Below are positions 1 through 11,157 of a stretch of 64,000 nt of DNA, one piece after another. Source of the stretch: Harmothoe impar. Taxonomy: Eukaryota; Annelida; Polychaeta; Phyllodocida; Polynoidae. The DNA lies in assembly GCA_947462335.1 (NCBI GenBank), contig OX381709.1:70424609-70488608 (forward strand). The letters are read 5' to 3'. Positions within the stretch are counted from its first letter, which is position 1. Every line of letters begins with the position of its first letter. The notes beneath the pieces were generated by a model. That model ran no database searches and had not been told where the DNA came from. It saw only the letters and a list, made by a program, of their open reading frames with translations. The position numbers were made by a program, and so were the translations under genes.

Positions 1-10
1 AATTAACATT

Positions 11-375
11 CTCTGATGGCATCACATTATTCCTTGACCCTAGAAATGTGGGTATAGACACATTTCTTGCTTCAATACTCCATTTGGTTGTGAAGTTATC
101 AAAGACCACACAATTTTTGGTAATGGCAGAACCAAAATGGCCACCATAGTTAAACTAGCCATACTACACCATTTCTCATTGCATAATTATATTCTGTGAC
201 CCTGAAAACATGGGTCTAGACACCTTTTTTGTTGCAGTACTGTGTTTAGTTGCTGCTTGATTTAAGAAAACAGATATTTTGGTAATGGCCGACTTAAAAT
301 GGCCGCCACGGCCATAATAATGGGTTTTCTCAGTGGCCCCACCTCTGAAATTCATAACATGGATATGGAGTACAA
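11..375 (-). repeat. Dispersed repeat, inverted partner of 13722-14097
   Basis: The segment matches 13722-14097 in reverse orientation over nearly its whole length, for example around the words for 'gatggcatcacattattcc' and 'cctctgaaatt'. Each copy holds two related half-units of about 170 bp. Both halves contain a 'gccattaccaaaa' motif and a 'ggtgtctagacc/ggtgtctataccc' motif, so the repeat is itself a diverged tandem dimer. No coding potential is evident and the family is not recognised. Confidence 0.8.
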
Positions 376-1330
376 GCCTGAGAAGTTTCATGCTTTTATG
401 AAAAAATTCACACCTATTTCACATATTGCCTGGACTACTATGGCAGATCCCCATTACATCCCTGCATTTCGATGTTATTGTTTTCAGCTTTCAATCTGAT
501 TGAACTTTCCTGTTCTATGCATGGAAAATATAGTACAGATACTCTACGTTTGGCAGGAGAATTCGATACAAGGCATTATACTGGCTGTGATCAAGTATCC
601 AGAGACATCTGAGCATTTGGTATGGGCGAAGTTAGAATGGGCTTTCACAAATGGGAATTGTTTGTCCCCTGTCAATGTATACACCCTGGAATCTATCTAT
701 ATTGGCCGTTTCCTCAGTGCTTTTCTATATACAAATATTTTTCTAGTGTGTATTTGCTCTGCCATGTCCGCTCTACTTTCAATGAAATATGTTCTAGTAT
801 CCCGACAGACTAAATTTGTATATTTAAGGAAATGGGAATATTTGCTTCTGATATACCTTATGAATATGTAAGTGTGCAAATGGTCGGGCAATATACAATC
901 GCGACAATCCAAGCAGACGGTATCTTATTCACACTAAGAAACTGATTGGCTACTACACCACTGGGTATTTTATCACTGCCACTGGCTATTTGTATCACTG
1001 CAATATGATATTACATTACTACGCACTAGCCGATATAGCAACAGCGTACCTTTAAATAGCTTGTTGTTGAATCCTGCTAAATAAGCGAGTGAATTCGTTT
1101 GGCAGCCTACTGGGAAAATGTCACTAATAATAGGGGTGGGAGGAAATATAGCGAAATTTCATCCGAGAGTTTAAGAATATCAGTCCTTTAAGAGTTTGTA
1201 ATTGGATGTATAGCAGTTCTCCCAGCTGAGGCTGTGAAGCCATAGAGTAGGGCGGTATAGGCCATACTGGCTTCATTCTGGGATTGAGTGAAGAGCCCAA
1301 TAAGGGCAGCACAGTGCTGTTACACTCTTT
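376..1330. other. No gene recognised
   Basis: AT-rich sequence with short chance open frames only. There is no domain-like translation, convincing splice-flanked exon or clear repeat boundary. Confidence 0.5.
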
Positions 1331-1461
1331 TGTCATGATACAGAAATGCAGCACTGGCAATTAGCTCACCAGTGAAGCATTCATGCATCAGGCCACTATG
1401 TGTGGCATCTTGATGAAGGCAGCATTGAATACAGGCACTGTGTTAGTGTATCATCACAAGA
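1331..1461. mobile_element. Double-hairpin MITE, degraded copy
   Basis: Two successive imperfect hairpins carry the words typical of this family ('tgtcatgat', 'aatgcagcactggc', 'gcattcatgcatca'). The terminal inverted repeats seen in better copies (24360-24607, 57152-57385) are not clear here, so this is a partial or old copy. Confidence 0.55.
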
Positions 1462-2694
1462 AAGTGCCATGAAGCCTTCAGGCATCATGCCTTCTTTACA
1501 GGGCTAAACCAGAAATAATTCATCCGTTTCCATGAACCGAATCAACCCTATACAATGGCCCACTAAGGTCTGCTCTCAGATAGGACGCATTATAAGGGCC
1601 AATGGATATAAAGCCCACATCCCACAACGCGAGAGAGGGCTGGAAAATGTTGTTTATTAGGAAACTATGACCTCTTAGCCGATATTAGAGGGATGTATCT
1701 GCTAAGAGGGAGCCAGTATCGGCTGAGAGGGGGGTCAAAATCGCAATATATATTAATATCACAATATATATCAATATATAAAATATCTACGGGTACCAAC
1801 CTCCCTTCTGAATCAGCCCTAAGAAATCCAGAGGTGTCCTTCATTATTGGTCTTAGCTGCCTAGCAACAGGCACACTATTGATGATTGTGCTTAGCAACA
1901 GTACAGTAATGCCACCCTAGTCCGGGCGATGATAGTCTGTGTACTACACCATCCGGGCAGGGTTCCTACAGCACCAATCTAATTACACTATAACAGTATA
2001 CAATAGTCCAGGTATCTCATGATCGATCCGGTTACCGGTCAGTGCCTCTAGTGTACAAAGTGTATGTTTTGCATTAAAGTGTGACAGCAGTATTCCAGTC
2101 GACCTAACACCCCCCCCCCATGTGTATTGTTGTATTCATATAAATCAATCCGTCTAACAAATTACCAACAAATCATTTAGCACCTTGAGTTAGGGCAGAT
2201 ACCGGCCCCATTCATCACTGTCACACCTTGAGATTTACACATACACATTGGCCTGGCACCCTTAGTTGTTAGTTTAAACTAAATGACAAACAAAACAGAC
2301 AGATCTAATACAAAGCATTTTGCACCTTGATGCATAATGCCCCCGAGGGATAATGCTAACAATAAGCTGTGTGGACCTGTGTTTATCTGCTCACTGGTGC
2401 ATCCCTAAGACTAAGTGTGAAAACCGTTACATAAACAACAAATAAAGCTTGCTCTAGCATTCTGAACTTTGCAAATTACAAACAACAAACCCATACCTTA
2501 AGTATTGTGTAATCAATACACATTCTACTGGTATGCAACATGACATATAGACCTAAGACCCCCCCCCCCCCCACCTCCACACCCCTGGTTTCAGGCACCC
2601 AGGCGTTTTGGTTTGCGGGCGGTTTAGGCTTCGCATGGCACTGCCCGGACTAGGGTGACTTGACTGTACTACATATATACAGGTAAGAGGAATG
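1462..2694. other. No gene recognised
   Basis: Non-coding sequence with C homopolymer runs near 2109 and 2560 and a small palindromic stretch around 1675-1740 ('gccgatatta...' and 'cggctgaga'). No supported gene. Confidence 0.5.
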
Positions 2695-2869
2695 TTAACC
2701 CTTTGTGGGCGAGCATCAACTATAGTTGATGCCATGGTAGGGCGAGCATCGACTATGGTCATTGTAACTCTATGGGATTCCACAAAGTCTCGTCCTTAGA
2801 GAAAAATCCTGCAAAAATCCTCGTCCCCACAGCTAGCTTTAACAATTTCTTGCCGTCCTTAAAGGGTTA
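2695..2869. mobile_element. Short TIR element (MITE), TTAACCCTTT ends
   Basis: The left end 'gttaaccctttgtgggcgag' is inverted at the right end as 'cttgccgtccttaaagggtt'. Inside is a direct repeat of 'gggcgagcatc' with the palindrome 'catcaactatagttgatg'. The length of about 175 bp with no coding sequence fits a MITE. The terminal motif resembles that of the double-hairpin MITE family. Confidence 0.65.
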
Positions 2870-4423
2870 ACAGAACAGAACTTTGCCTAGCTGATACAGG
2901 TTGATACTTGGGTAGACATAGACAGTCTCACTATCTTTGTAGTGCTTACTTTGGAGACTTCTCACAGTGTACTTTCTGTTTGTCTGTGAAAGCTATTATG
3001 TAGAAATGAGGGGGGGGGGGGGGTCCCACCATGTGTCTCAACTCACCTGAAGCCATGACACAGGCACTGCCTACCCACTACCCCCCCTCCCGCCCTTCAC
3101 CCCCTATTGTTGTACTGCACAGAGAGTGGGACGATAATGTTGTAGAGGTATGAGAGGTATATCAAGTTTGTGCATAATTATTGTAGGCCCATGGGTGATT
3201 TTGATATACCAAGACACTAATTGATACTGGTGAATGTGCTTGTATTTTAATGCCACTTTAGATAAGCCTTGACACTCTAATACTAAAATTACATATGATA
3301 GGTATGCTTCATCACTATTGACTCTCCCTATTGCGGCCACCCCACTAATGCAGCCACTTTTGGAAGGTCCCAAGGGTGGCCGGAATAGAAGGAGCCTCCA
3401 CAAAAGCCTTCTTTGGGAGGGCATTATAGGGGTCTATAACATGTAATCAGTCAATAAACACAGTAACCATTATTATGATAGAATTATAAATAAGTATGAT
3501 ACTGGTGCAGGAGATAGTGGCTCATGATCCCCAGTGTGGGCTATACATCACATAACAACTTTTTTGCTGGATCTATTCATCTAACTAATTATGTTCATGA
3601 AATTGACTGTTTGAGCTTGATGTCCATTTGTATCCAGGATAAATAATGAATTTTTAACTGCAACTGCTTCTTTAGTAAGATAAAACTTGATGCTTTGACA
3701 TCAGACTAGATTCTCTAGATTGTAAATGTGTCATCATATACAAGCAAAGCATGTTCAAATCACAGGATATGCACCTATATTTGGAACGCTAGACTGGTTT
3801 AGACCAATTGATTATATATGGTAGGCATTTTTAATACAGCTCTGAGATTGAATATTGGTAATGTAGTGCAGAACATGAAATAGCAGAGCAAGATCTCTTA
3901 CTCAACTATGGCAGGTATATAAGGCAGATAGTAAAGGATATAGTTATTTCAATTCTTATTGCATATCTTGTACCATAACTACATGTCCACACAGCGGTGA
4001 AACAGAATTATTCTCATGCAAGTAAATGATAAGTATGTTTGTTAGCCTTAATCATCAATTTTAGAGAGGATTCTTTTATAATATAGGGATAAGCAGAATG
4101 AAAATTGACCTAAGGGCCCATGGTGTTGCTAGGCAAATAAACAAATACAATCAAGGTTGCTAAACAAGCCCACATGTTACCAGGAATCGTATAAAGCAAG
4201 AGATGAATGGCATGACTAGAATCCCCAGGGTCCCTTTTGTGGGCGTCAATATAGTGCATATTGAACTAGGAAAATCTTATACCTGTGTTCATACGTGTAA
4301 GTAGCTGCATACGTGTTATATGCGTTGTACGATGGTAATTGTCCCAGATATTCACTGCCTGACTTTCGGATAAAGGTGTTTTTGGCTACAATGAGTCTGA
4401 CATTTTACCCGTGCTGGTGCCAG
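2870..4423. other. No gene recognised
   Basis: AT-rich sequence with a long G run near 3010. The open frame at 3104-3424 (-) has no domain-like features and is treated as chance. Confidence 0.5.
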
Positions 4424-4717
4424 CCATAATATACTCTCGTTCCCAAATCCTTCAGAAGGAAGGCTCTGGTAACAGCCAAATGACCTTGAACTTGGGATTT
4501 AGCTGGGTCTGGGCAACTCCTGCCCGTAGCCTGGAACCAGTGGACAGGAACCAGAATGTATGATGGTAGTTTTACTGTATTTTACCATCAGACTTTCTAG
4601 TTCCATTTCCTGTTCCTGTCCACTAGTTCCAGGCTACCACTGGTTCAGACGCAGCAAATCCCAAGGTCAAGGTCATTTGGCTGTTACCAGGGGTTTGAGA
4701 ACGAGATCGAGTAGCCA
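4424..4717. mobile_element. Foldback element with about 100-bp arms
   Basis: The left arm (about 4424-4560) and right arm (about 4590-4717) are reverse complements. They share 'ggtaacagccaaatgacctt', 'cttgggattt' and 'agcctggaac', which reappear inverted on the right. The two arms are separated by only about 30 bp, so the sequence can fold into a long hairpin. There is no coding capacity. Confidence 0.8.
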
Positions 4718-5189
4718 TAATTGTGCATTTACCTAGTGTAAGGGGCCCTAGATGAGTTGTGATTGAGATAATTATACTCCGCAGTGGATATTCTCAAACA
4801 GTACAATTTCGCACAGTATTGTGTCAAAGTGTGTTGGATCTCTGCACTTTACCTCTGGGCAAGCTCATTATGGGGCAGTGCACAACAAAGCTGTAGTGGG
4901 TCCTATATGGCATCCCACCTTGGCCTCATAAATAGGCCAATGTGGGAGACCCATTACCAAAACTGGCTGGGAATGCACGTGTACTGTACATGACAACTGA
5001 TCATATGCACGTGACAAGGCTGAGAAACGGGGCAGCCTTCTTGGAAATGCGTTTTAGACAGGATAATGCCATTATAGCCAAATCCCCCAACGCTTAAAAT
5101 GGGTGGTAAAGTCTTGCGAATAAGCCTTCTGTCAGCAAGGAGCTGCTGCCGATTTGGTAAATCACAACACTTCTACTGCATACATGGGA

Positions 5190-5745
5190 TACTCCAAATC
5201 CCACTACAGCCAATTTGGACATGAAAGGTGTTGTGATTTAGCCCATGTTGGACTTGGTGTAGGGTTTAAAATCGCAACAGAAGGGACTTTGATAATTGAA
5301 TAAGGCACCCCTGGCCGTAACAATTCATATATATATAGATAGATTCTGCCAGTATAGCTAAGCACTATAAATCACAGAGCAAAATCCCTTATTATATGTG
5401 ACATGGCCTAGGAAAAGGGACCTTAGTTTACCCTGCACTAAGGTCCCTTTTCGCAGATCGTGCCACATAGATGGAGCATGTGGGATTTGGTTAATGATTA
5501 GTCAGTGACACAACCATTGTGATTTAGCAAGAAACCTTGACATATTCTGATAAAAAACATTTTCCAGGCCTTCTGGGGAAAAATATCTAACTTTTTTGAT
5601 CCCTGTGATTTCCCAAATCACAAGATATAGGCAACACTTTCTTGAATTTTGGGCCTGTCTTAGCCAACATAGGCGCCAAAATGGGATATATTACCAATTC
5701 GCAACATTTTCTTCCCTCTCATGGATTGTGGGATTTGACCTTTAG
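5190..5745 (+). repeat. Half-kb direct repeat, copy 1
   Basis: Aligns in order and orientation with 6825-7277. Shared blocks include 'atgttggac..gtgtagggttt', 'ttctgccag.atggctaa', 'ggagcatgtgggattt', 'gtgacacaacc.ttgtgattt' and 'cccaaatcacaagatata'. Indels separate the blocks. Fragments of the same words occur near 1600, 6570, 7570, 9390 and 10500, so this is a dispersed, decayed family rather than a single segmental duplication. Confidence 0.75.
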
Positions 5746-6824
5746 CAGAGCGTCTGAGAGGGGGTCCGGTTTTTGTGCATAGAAACGCAACAATCGTCAT
5801 TCCCTTATTAGCCTTTGGAGCAAGTTGAGCCAGCTGAGAAATCCGAACTGCACTTATTTCTCTGCACTACTTCAAATATCCATTTCCAAGGAGGACCAAT
5901 CAGAAAGCTTGTCTCATATGCTGATAGTCGAATTTGTTTAGAGAGGGATACAGAAGGTTGACAGCTATCTGGGTTTTTTGGTGACCCTTCTTGGTCAATG
6001 TTGACAGTTAACAGCAATAATTTTCGTGGTTGACACCAAAAAACACACTTTTTGAGAAATTGCTTGAACAGCCCAGAAAAGTGAGAGAAAAAATCATATA
6101 AAATAGTGATTTTCTTTTGTGTTCCTTGACGGCCACCGTAGATAAGGGCTTACTGCAAGGTAGGAGAGGTGGTGGAATATAGAGGGGAGGTCTGTAGAAC
6201 CAGTTTGTTTATATGTGATTTTCCCTTTGTATGACCCAAGACGACACACCAATCTATCCTATAGGATGAATGCGTTTTACACCAATTTGATAGAAAGTTC
6301 AGCAACTGAGCTTCAAACTAATTCTAGTCCCGTAGTGTCTATACTGCTAGAAAAAGCGTTGCTAATGTTATCACCATTGTCAAGGAGCCTTAATAGCGTA
6401 TGTACGCTTACACTGTACTATTCTTGCCATAGTGTTGAATACTTGTAGCTGCGTTGAGAAAAATGGCACTGGTGCAAAAGACAGCTCCAGAGTTCCTTAT
6501 TTTTTCTAGCCATTATTGTGGAAGTGGCAATACGGACCAATATGAGGTTACAGGTCCGAGGGGGCTAAAGGTCGAATCCCACAACACGATAAATGGGTTT
6601 GAAAATGTTGCTTATTTGTACTGTTGGGTTGTTTAAATGTCTGTGATCTTGGAAATCGCAACACTTCTTTCACTTAAGGATACATTACCAGCTAAAATTT
6701 CCCCATTTTCTATTAAGGTAATATAAACGTTATGCATTTATTTGTAGTGATATTCCAGGAAGGTTAAATTTATTGGCTGTGTGTTTGTCTGTATGAATAA
6801 GAACCCATCTTTTACAAGTGTCCT

Positions 6825-7277
6825 CCAAATCCCACACTAGCCGATTTGAAAAGGGAGAGTGTTGCAATTTGGGCCATGTTGGACATAGTGTAGGGTTTTA
6901 ATTCGCAAATTACATTTATATATATTTGAATTCATATATAGCTTCTGCCAGCATGGCTAAACATTATAAATCACAGAACAGAACTCCTTATACATGGAGC
7001 ATGTGGGATTTGGGTAAAGATTAATCAGTGACACAACCGTTGTGATTTAGCTAGACCCCTTGACATGTTCAAATAAACATTTTCTAGGCCTTCCAGGGAA
7101 AAATATCTAACTTTTTTTATCCTTGCGATTTCCCAAATCACAAGATATAGGCAACACTTTCTTGTCAATTTGGACCTGTCTTAGCCAATATAGACACCAA
7201 AATCGGTTATAATACCAATTGGCATACCACTTGGCAATTTTCTGACCCTCTCTCGCGTTGTGGGATTTCATCTTTAA
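6825..7277 (+). repeat. Half-kb direct repeat, copy 2
   Basis: Partner of 5190-5745, about 1.6 kb downstream and in the same orientation. The right ends of both copies contain a version of 'tgtgggatttga/ca' preceded by 'cctctc', which may mark the family terminus. Confidence 0.75.
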
Positions 7278-9782
7278 GTTATTCATGCAGTTAGCTGTAG
7301 TGATGGCCCTATAATTATAGATTCTTCTGAAAAAATGTTGTAATTAAAGATGTAATGTCTGAAAATCAAGGGGCTACGCAGGATTTTTTTTATATAGGCC
7401 TACATTCATATAGACCTAGGCATTCCCTGCATATAGGCAATTCTAAAATTGGTATCAATTCATATTGAAAATAATACACATCCTATTCTAGGATAATAAT
7501 GTCGGTCATGATTTGCAATACGACAACAGTCGCCCCTTGTGGTAATCCCAATAAACAACACGTTCAGGCCCATTTTTCACGTCGTGGGATTTGACCTTAT
7601 AGTGAATTCAGTGAATCAAAAACAATACCCTAGATGGATCCAACGGATCCAAAGAGATTTACCAAAAGAGATTCACCAAAAGAGTATTTACCAAAATCTC
7701 CATTGTTGTCAAAAATGACAGAAGTTATGATTTGTGGAAAAGCCATAATGGATGATAATTTGCAATTCGTCATTTAGAGAATAGAAAACGATGTTCTTCA
7801 TGCTGAGACTGTCTGTTGGCCTATCATGCACAATGGTGTCGAGTCGGGCTCGGGACCAGATAGTGTTTTAGACCTACAGGCAGTCGAGATTTTGAAGAAC
7901 AAGTTTGCTATAGTTTTTATAAATCAGTTGTAATACTTTCTGTCAGTTTGGTTTTAAGACTTTCTTGGTACTGTGAAATGATATTTTTTAAAGTGTGTTG
8001 TATGGCCTGTTGTTTTAACTCAGGTTTGTTGATACTTCTTAGTAATTTCAATCAAAGAAATCATCAGCAACCGCCTAAGACATATAGAATTATTTTGCAT
8101 ATTGATCTTTAGAAATATTGAGTACCTGTCATATCGAAAAATTATTACAGCATGGATAATTTTGTCCTTGTCAACATTAGGTGATGTGTCAGTAATCAGT
8201 ATTGTTTTTATCTTTTTCTAAATCAGTTGAAAATGGATTTTTAACAGCAACCTAACTTGCATTTAGCAAAGCACCATTTGGGCTCAACTACCATTGGTTG
8301 CTGATAGTTGGGATCGTGAAATATTCATAATTACACAACCTATGCATAAGAGAAGGGGTTGACAAGTGCTCTCGCTAATCATCTTACATGTTTACAAATA
8401 TGTTGGAGTTATGAGGGCGTTGGGTTTTAGTGACTCACCTATGATTTCTGCAGTTCAATGCTTTGTTGGTTATTTTCTAATAATTTTTGTCCTTTTGCTC
8501 TATTACAAGGCATTATGGACTAAGAGCCGACTAAAGTCGAATATCAAAATATCTAGATATTTTCCCTGGCAATGGCCTAAAATCTCTGTGGTTTACACAT
8601 TTGCAAGGCTTTGTTATATAATGCATGCCAGATCAAGCCTGCTATCTGCAAATTGCAACAGTTCAGTCCAAAGTGCAGAGGTTTCCTGCCGACAAATCGA
8701 AACAGTGTAGCTTGAAAAAGGTAAATGTGAGTTGGGAACCCTTGCTGTTTAATATATTGCTAACAGTCTGGTAACAACACGCAAGGCTTTCAGTCCAATA
8801 GATCGTACTGTGGAGTCTGGCTATTAGCAAGTCCATTAGATATATGCCTATATTAAGGCCCATAGCACAGCCTACCTGGCATGACGCAGTTCATGCCAGC
8901 AATTGCTGCACAGGTTAATGGTCTCTGTATACAGCGCTAGATGAGCGCACAATCACGAAGCGGCACAAGCGGCCAATATGTAATTACCGCTGGCAATATA
9001 TAGTCACAGCCTCAATTATGCTTAAGTTAGTTGGCTGTATAGGTAGCCCAAGGTAAATATGCTACCACAGCTAATCTCCATCTGCGTTATCTGGGTAAAG
9101 AGCCAAACTCCACAGCACCATTTATGGGCCTGAAACCCTTTTGTTTTGGTACAATGTCAAGGTAACCTTTTTGATAGCTTCTAGCACAGGTTTGCTTATT
9201 TCAAGCTCCACTATGGTACATAATCAATGCTGGTTTCATTGTTGTAGGTTGGAGTTTGGAGGAGTTATTTCATCGTATACTTTTGGTTAATTATCTGCTA
9301 TATAATAGATATGTACAGTGCCTTAAATCATGCCTTTGCAATATTGTAAACCACAGAGACTACAAGGGGTTTCAGCAGGAAATATCTAGATAGTTGACTC
9401 TATCTAAACTGCAACACATAGGCAAGGGATGTTGGCCAATAATTTCTTATGATAGAGCAGTGCATATTACCAAGTTCTCTTTCATTTCTAATTAGCTTTA
9501 CTAAGAGGCCAACACACACAGGGCGATTTATGCTTGAGAGTTCCTGTGATTTAGGAATCCGTTGCGATTAAGGGACCTCACTCTAAATCGTAAAAAATGT
9601 AGCTGCAACTGACAAATATAACTGCAAGAAATATTTTGGGTACATGTAATCTAAATGTTCTCTTTTTTTGGGAAGGGGGGGGGGGTTACTTTACAATATG
9701 ATCAACATCAGTCGGGTCATAAATGAATTTACATAAATATGATAGTACCCATTATACTTGCTGATGATAACTACTGTAAAAG
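7278..9782. other. No gene recognised
   Basis: Repeat fragments and AT-rich sequence. The 114-codon open frame at 8366-8710 (+) has no recognisable domain and no matching splice context, so it is not annotated as a gene. Confidence 0.5.
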
Positions 9783-10329
9783 CCCTAGTAGCAAACACAC
9801 TGTGGCCCCGGACGGGGCCAGACTGTGTTTGCAAATCTGGCCGGGAGTGGGCTAACCGACGGGCTCCCGTTGGTTTAGGGCACTGGGCTTTGGTCTGGCC
9901 CCGTGCGGGCTGCCCATGTTGGGCACAGATCGGGTTTTGGACGGGAAGCCCATTTTGGGCTCAGATCAGTTTTTGGACGGGCTGCCCACTTTGGGCTCAG
10001 ATCAGTTTTTGGACGGGCTGAAAGCGGGTTCAGATCGGTTTTTGGATGGGTTGAAAGCGGGCTCAGATCGGCTCAGAGTGGGTTTTGGACGGGCTTCCTG
10101 TCATCTGCCCCACATGAACCCAAAGTGGGCAGCCCACTTGGAAACTGATCTGAGCCCAAATCGGGCAGCCCGCTTTGAAACTGATCTGAGCCCAAAATGG
10201 GCAGCCCGATCGGGGCCACACTTCAGCCCAGCCATCTGCCCAACATGAAACCCAGCTCAGTTTTGCCCGACTTCAAACAGCCAATCCGAGCTAAAACCAA
10301 ATTGGCCCCGTGCGGGCTTGCTACTAGGG
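9783..10329. mobile_element. Foldback element with internal minisatellite arms
   Basis: A perfect 12-bp terminal inverted repeat, 'ccctagtagcaa' at 9783-9794 and its complement at 10318-10329, is followed inside by 'ggccccg.acgggg'. The left half contains about four tandem units of roughly 40 bp ('gggctgcccactttgggctc', 'agatcagtttttggacg'). The right half contains the same words inverted ('gcagcccactttgaaactg', 'atctgagcccaaa'). The whole is therefore a giant imperfect hairpin. GC-rich open frames here are translations of the repeat, not genes. Confidence 0.85.
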
Positions 10330-11017
10330 AGGGTACATGAGTGTTCAAGGTTGTATGCGGCCTACTGGGGTTAAGTGGGTATATTAGTTTAAGCACGTGT
10401 AAGTAAACCACTATAGCATGTATACTTGTTCAATAGCAATATGCATCAAGAAGAATTGAGCAGAGACCGCCTTCTTTTTCAGAAACGTTTTTGATATCTG
10501 ATTTATCTAAATCACAACATCTAGGCAAGAGCTTTTAGCCAATTTGTGATGTATGCTCCTCTTGGCCGATATACTCGACCAATATCGGTTAATTGAGCAG
10601 GATTTCCTGGGGCTAATGAGTTTCATTACCATTCCAAAAATGTATATCACGTGGGAGCTCGATGCATAATTAGGTCTGTACTAGTTTGAGTTTGGTGTGT
10701 ATATACAACACCTGCCGCAGATACATGTTTTACTAACATACTGCACTACACGACTGCATATATATATGTACATATATTGGCCTCAGCATTTGCACATGGT
10801 AGTATAGCCAAAATAACAATGTAACCTTTGAATAACACATTTACAATCACTTACTTCAATTGTATTCATTAGTACTGCTGTACGTTGACATTTATTTGAT
10901 TGTTCTCCATATTCAGTTCCAACAATAAGATGTCTCATTGTGATATAGTTTGCGGTGTGTTAGATTTCTAATCTATTTCTTCGTCTTTTGTTTCCCTGGT
11001 TCCGTTCCTGCTTACAG
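10330..11017. other. No gene recognised
   Basis: AT-rich sequence with short fragments of the 5190/6825 repeat family around 10470-10600. No supported gene. Confidence 0.45.
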
Positions 11018-11157
11018 TACGGCTTGACATAGACAGCGTGGTGCTGGTTGCTCCCAGTGTGGGCTGTGGGGTCCGCCCCCTTACAGTCACCAGCCTCAGT
11101 CTCCTATCTATCCTACAAACCGTCTACTTACGCCGAGTCCCACTCGGACACTGCTAA
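11018..11157 (+). other. Candidate terminal exon, unassigned
   Basis: A strong pyrimidine-rich acceptor ('tccgttcctgcttacag') precedes a GC-rich segment. It is open in one frame for about 45 codons to a TAA at 11155-11157, reading RLDIDSVVLVAPSVGCGV and onward into a leucine-rich stretch. No family is recognised and no upstream partner exon was found. A chance GC-rich block is equally possible. Confidence 0.2.

Noticed and set aside
8366..8710. 114-codon open frame with a hydrophobic stretch
   Set aside because: AT-rich codons, one hydrophobic run typical of AT-rich chance frames, no splice partners.
9758..10248. Overlapping GC-rich open frames with repeated Gly-Phe-Gly or Ser-Asp-Gln-Phe units
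   Set aside because: They are translations of the internal units of a foldback element bounded by a perfect 12-bp TIR.
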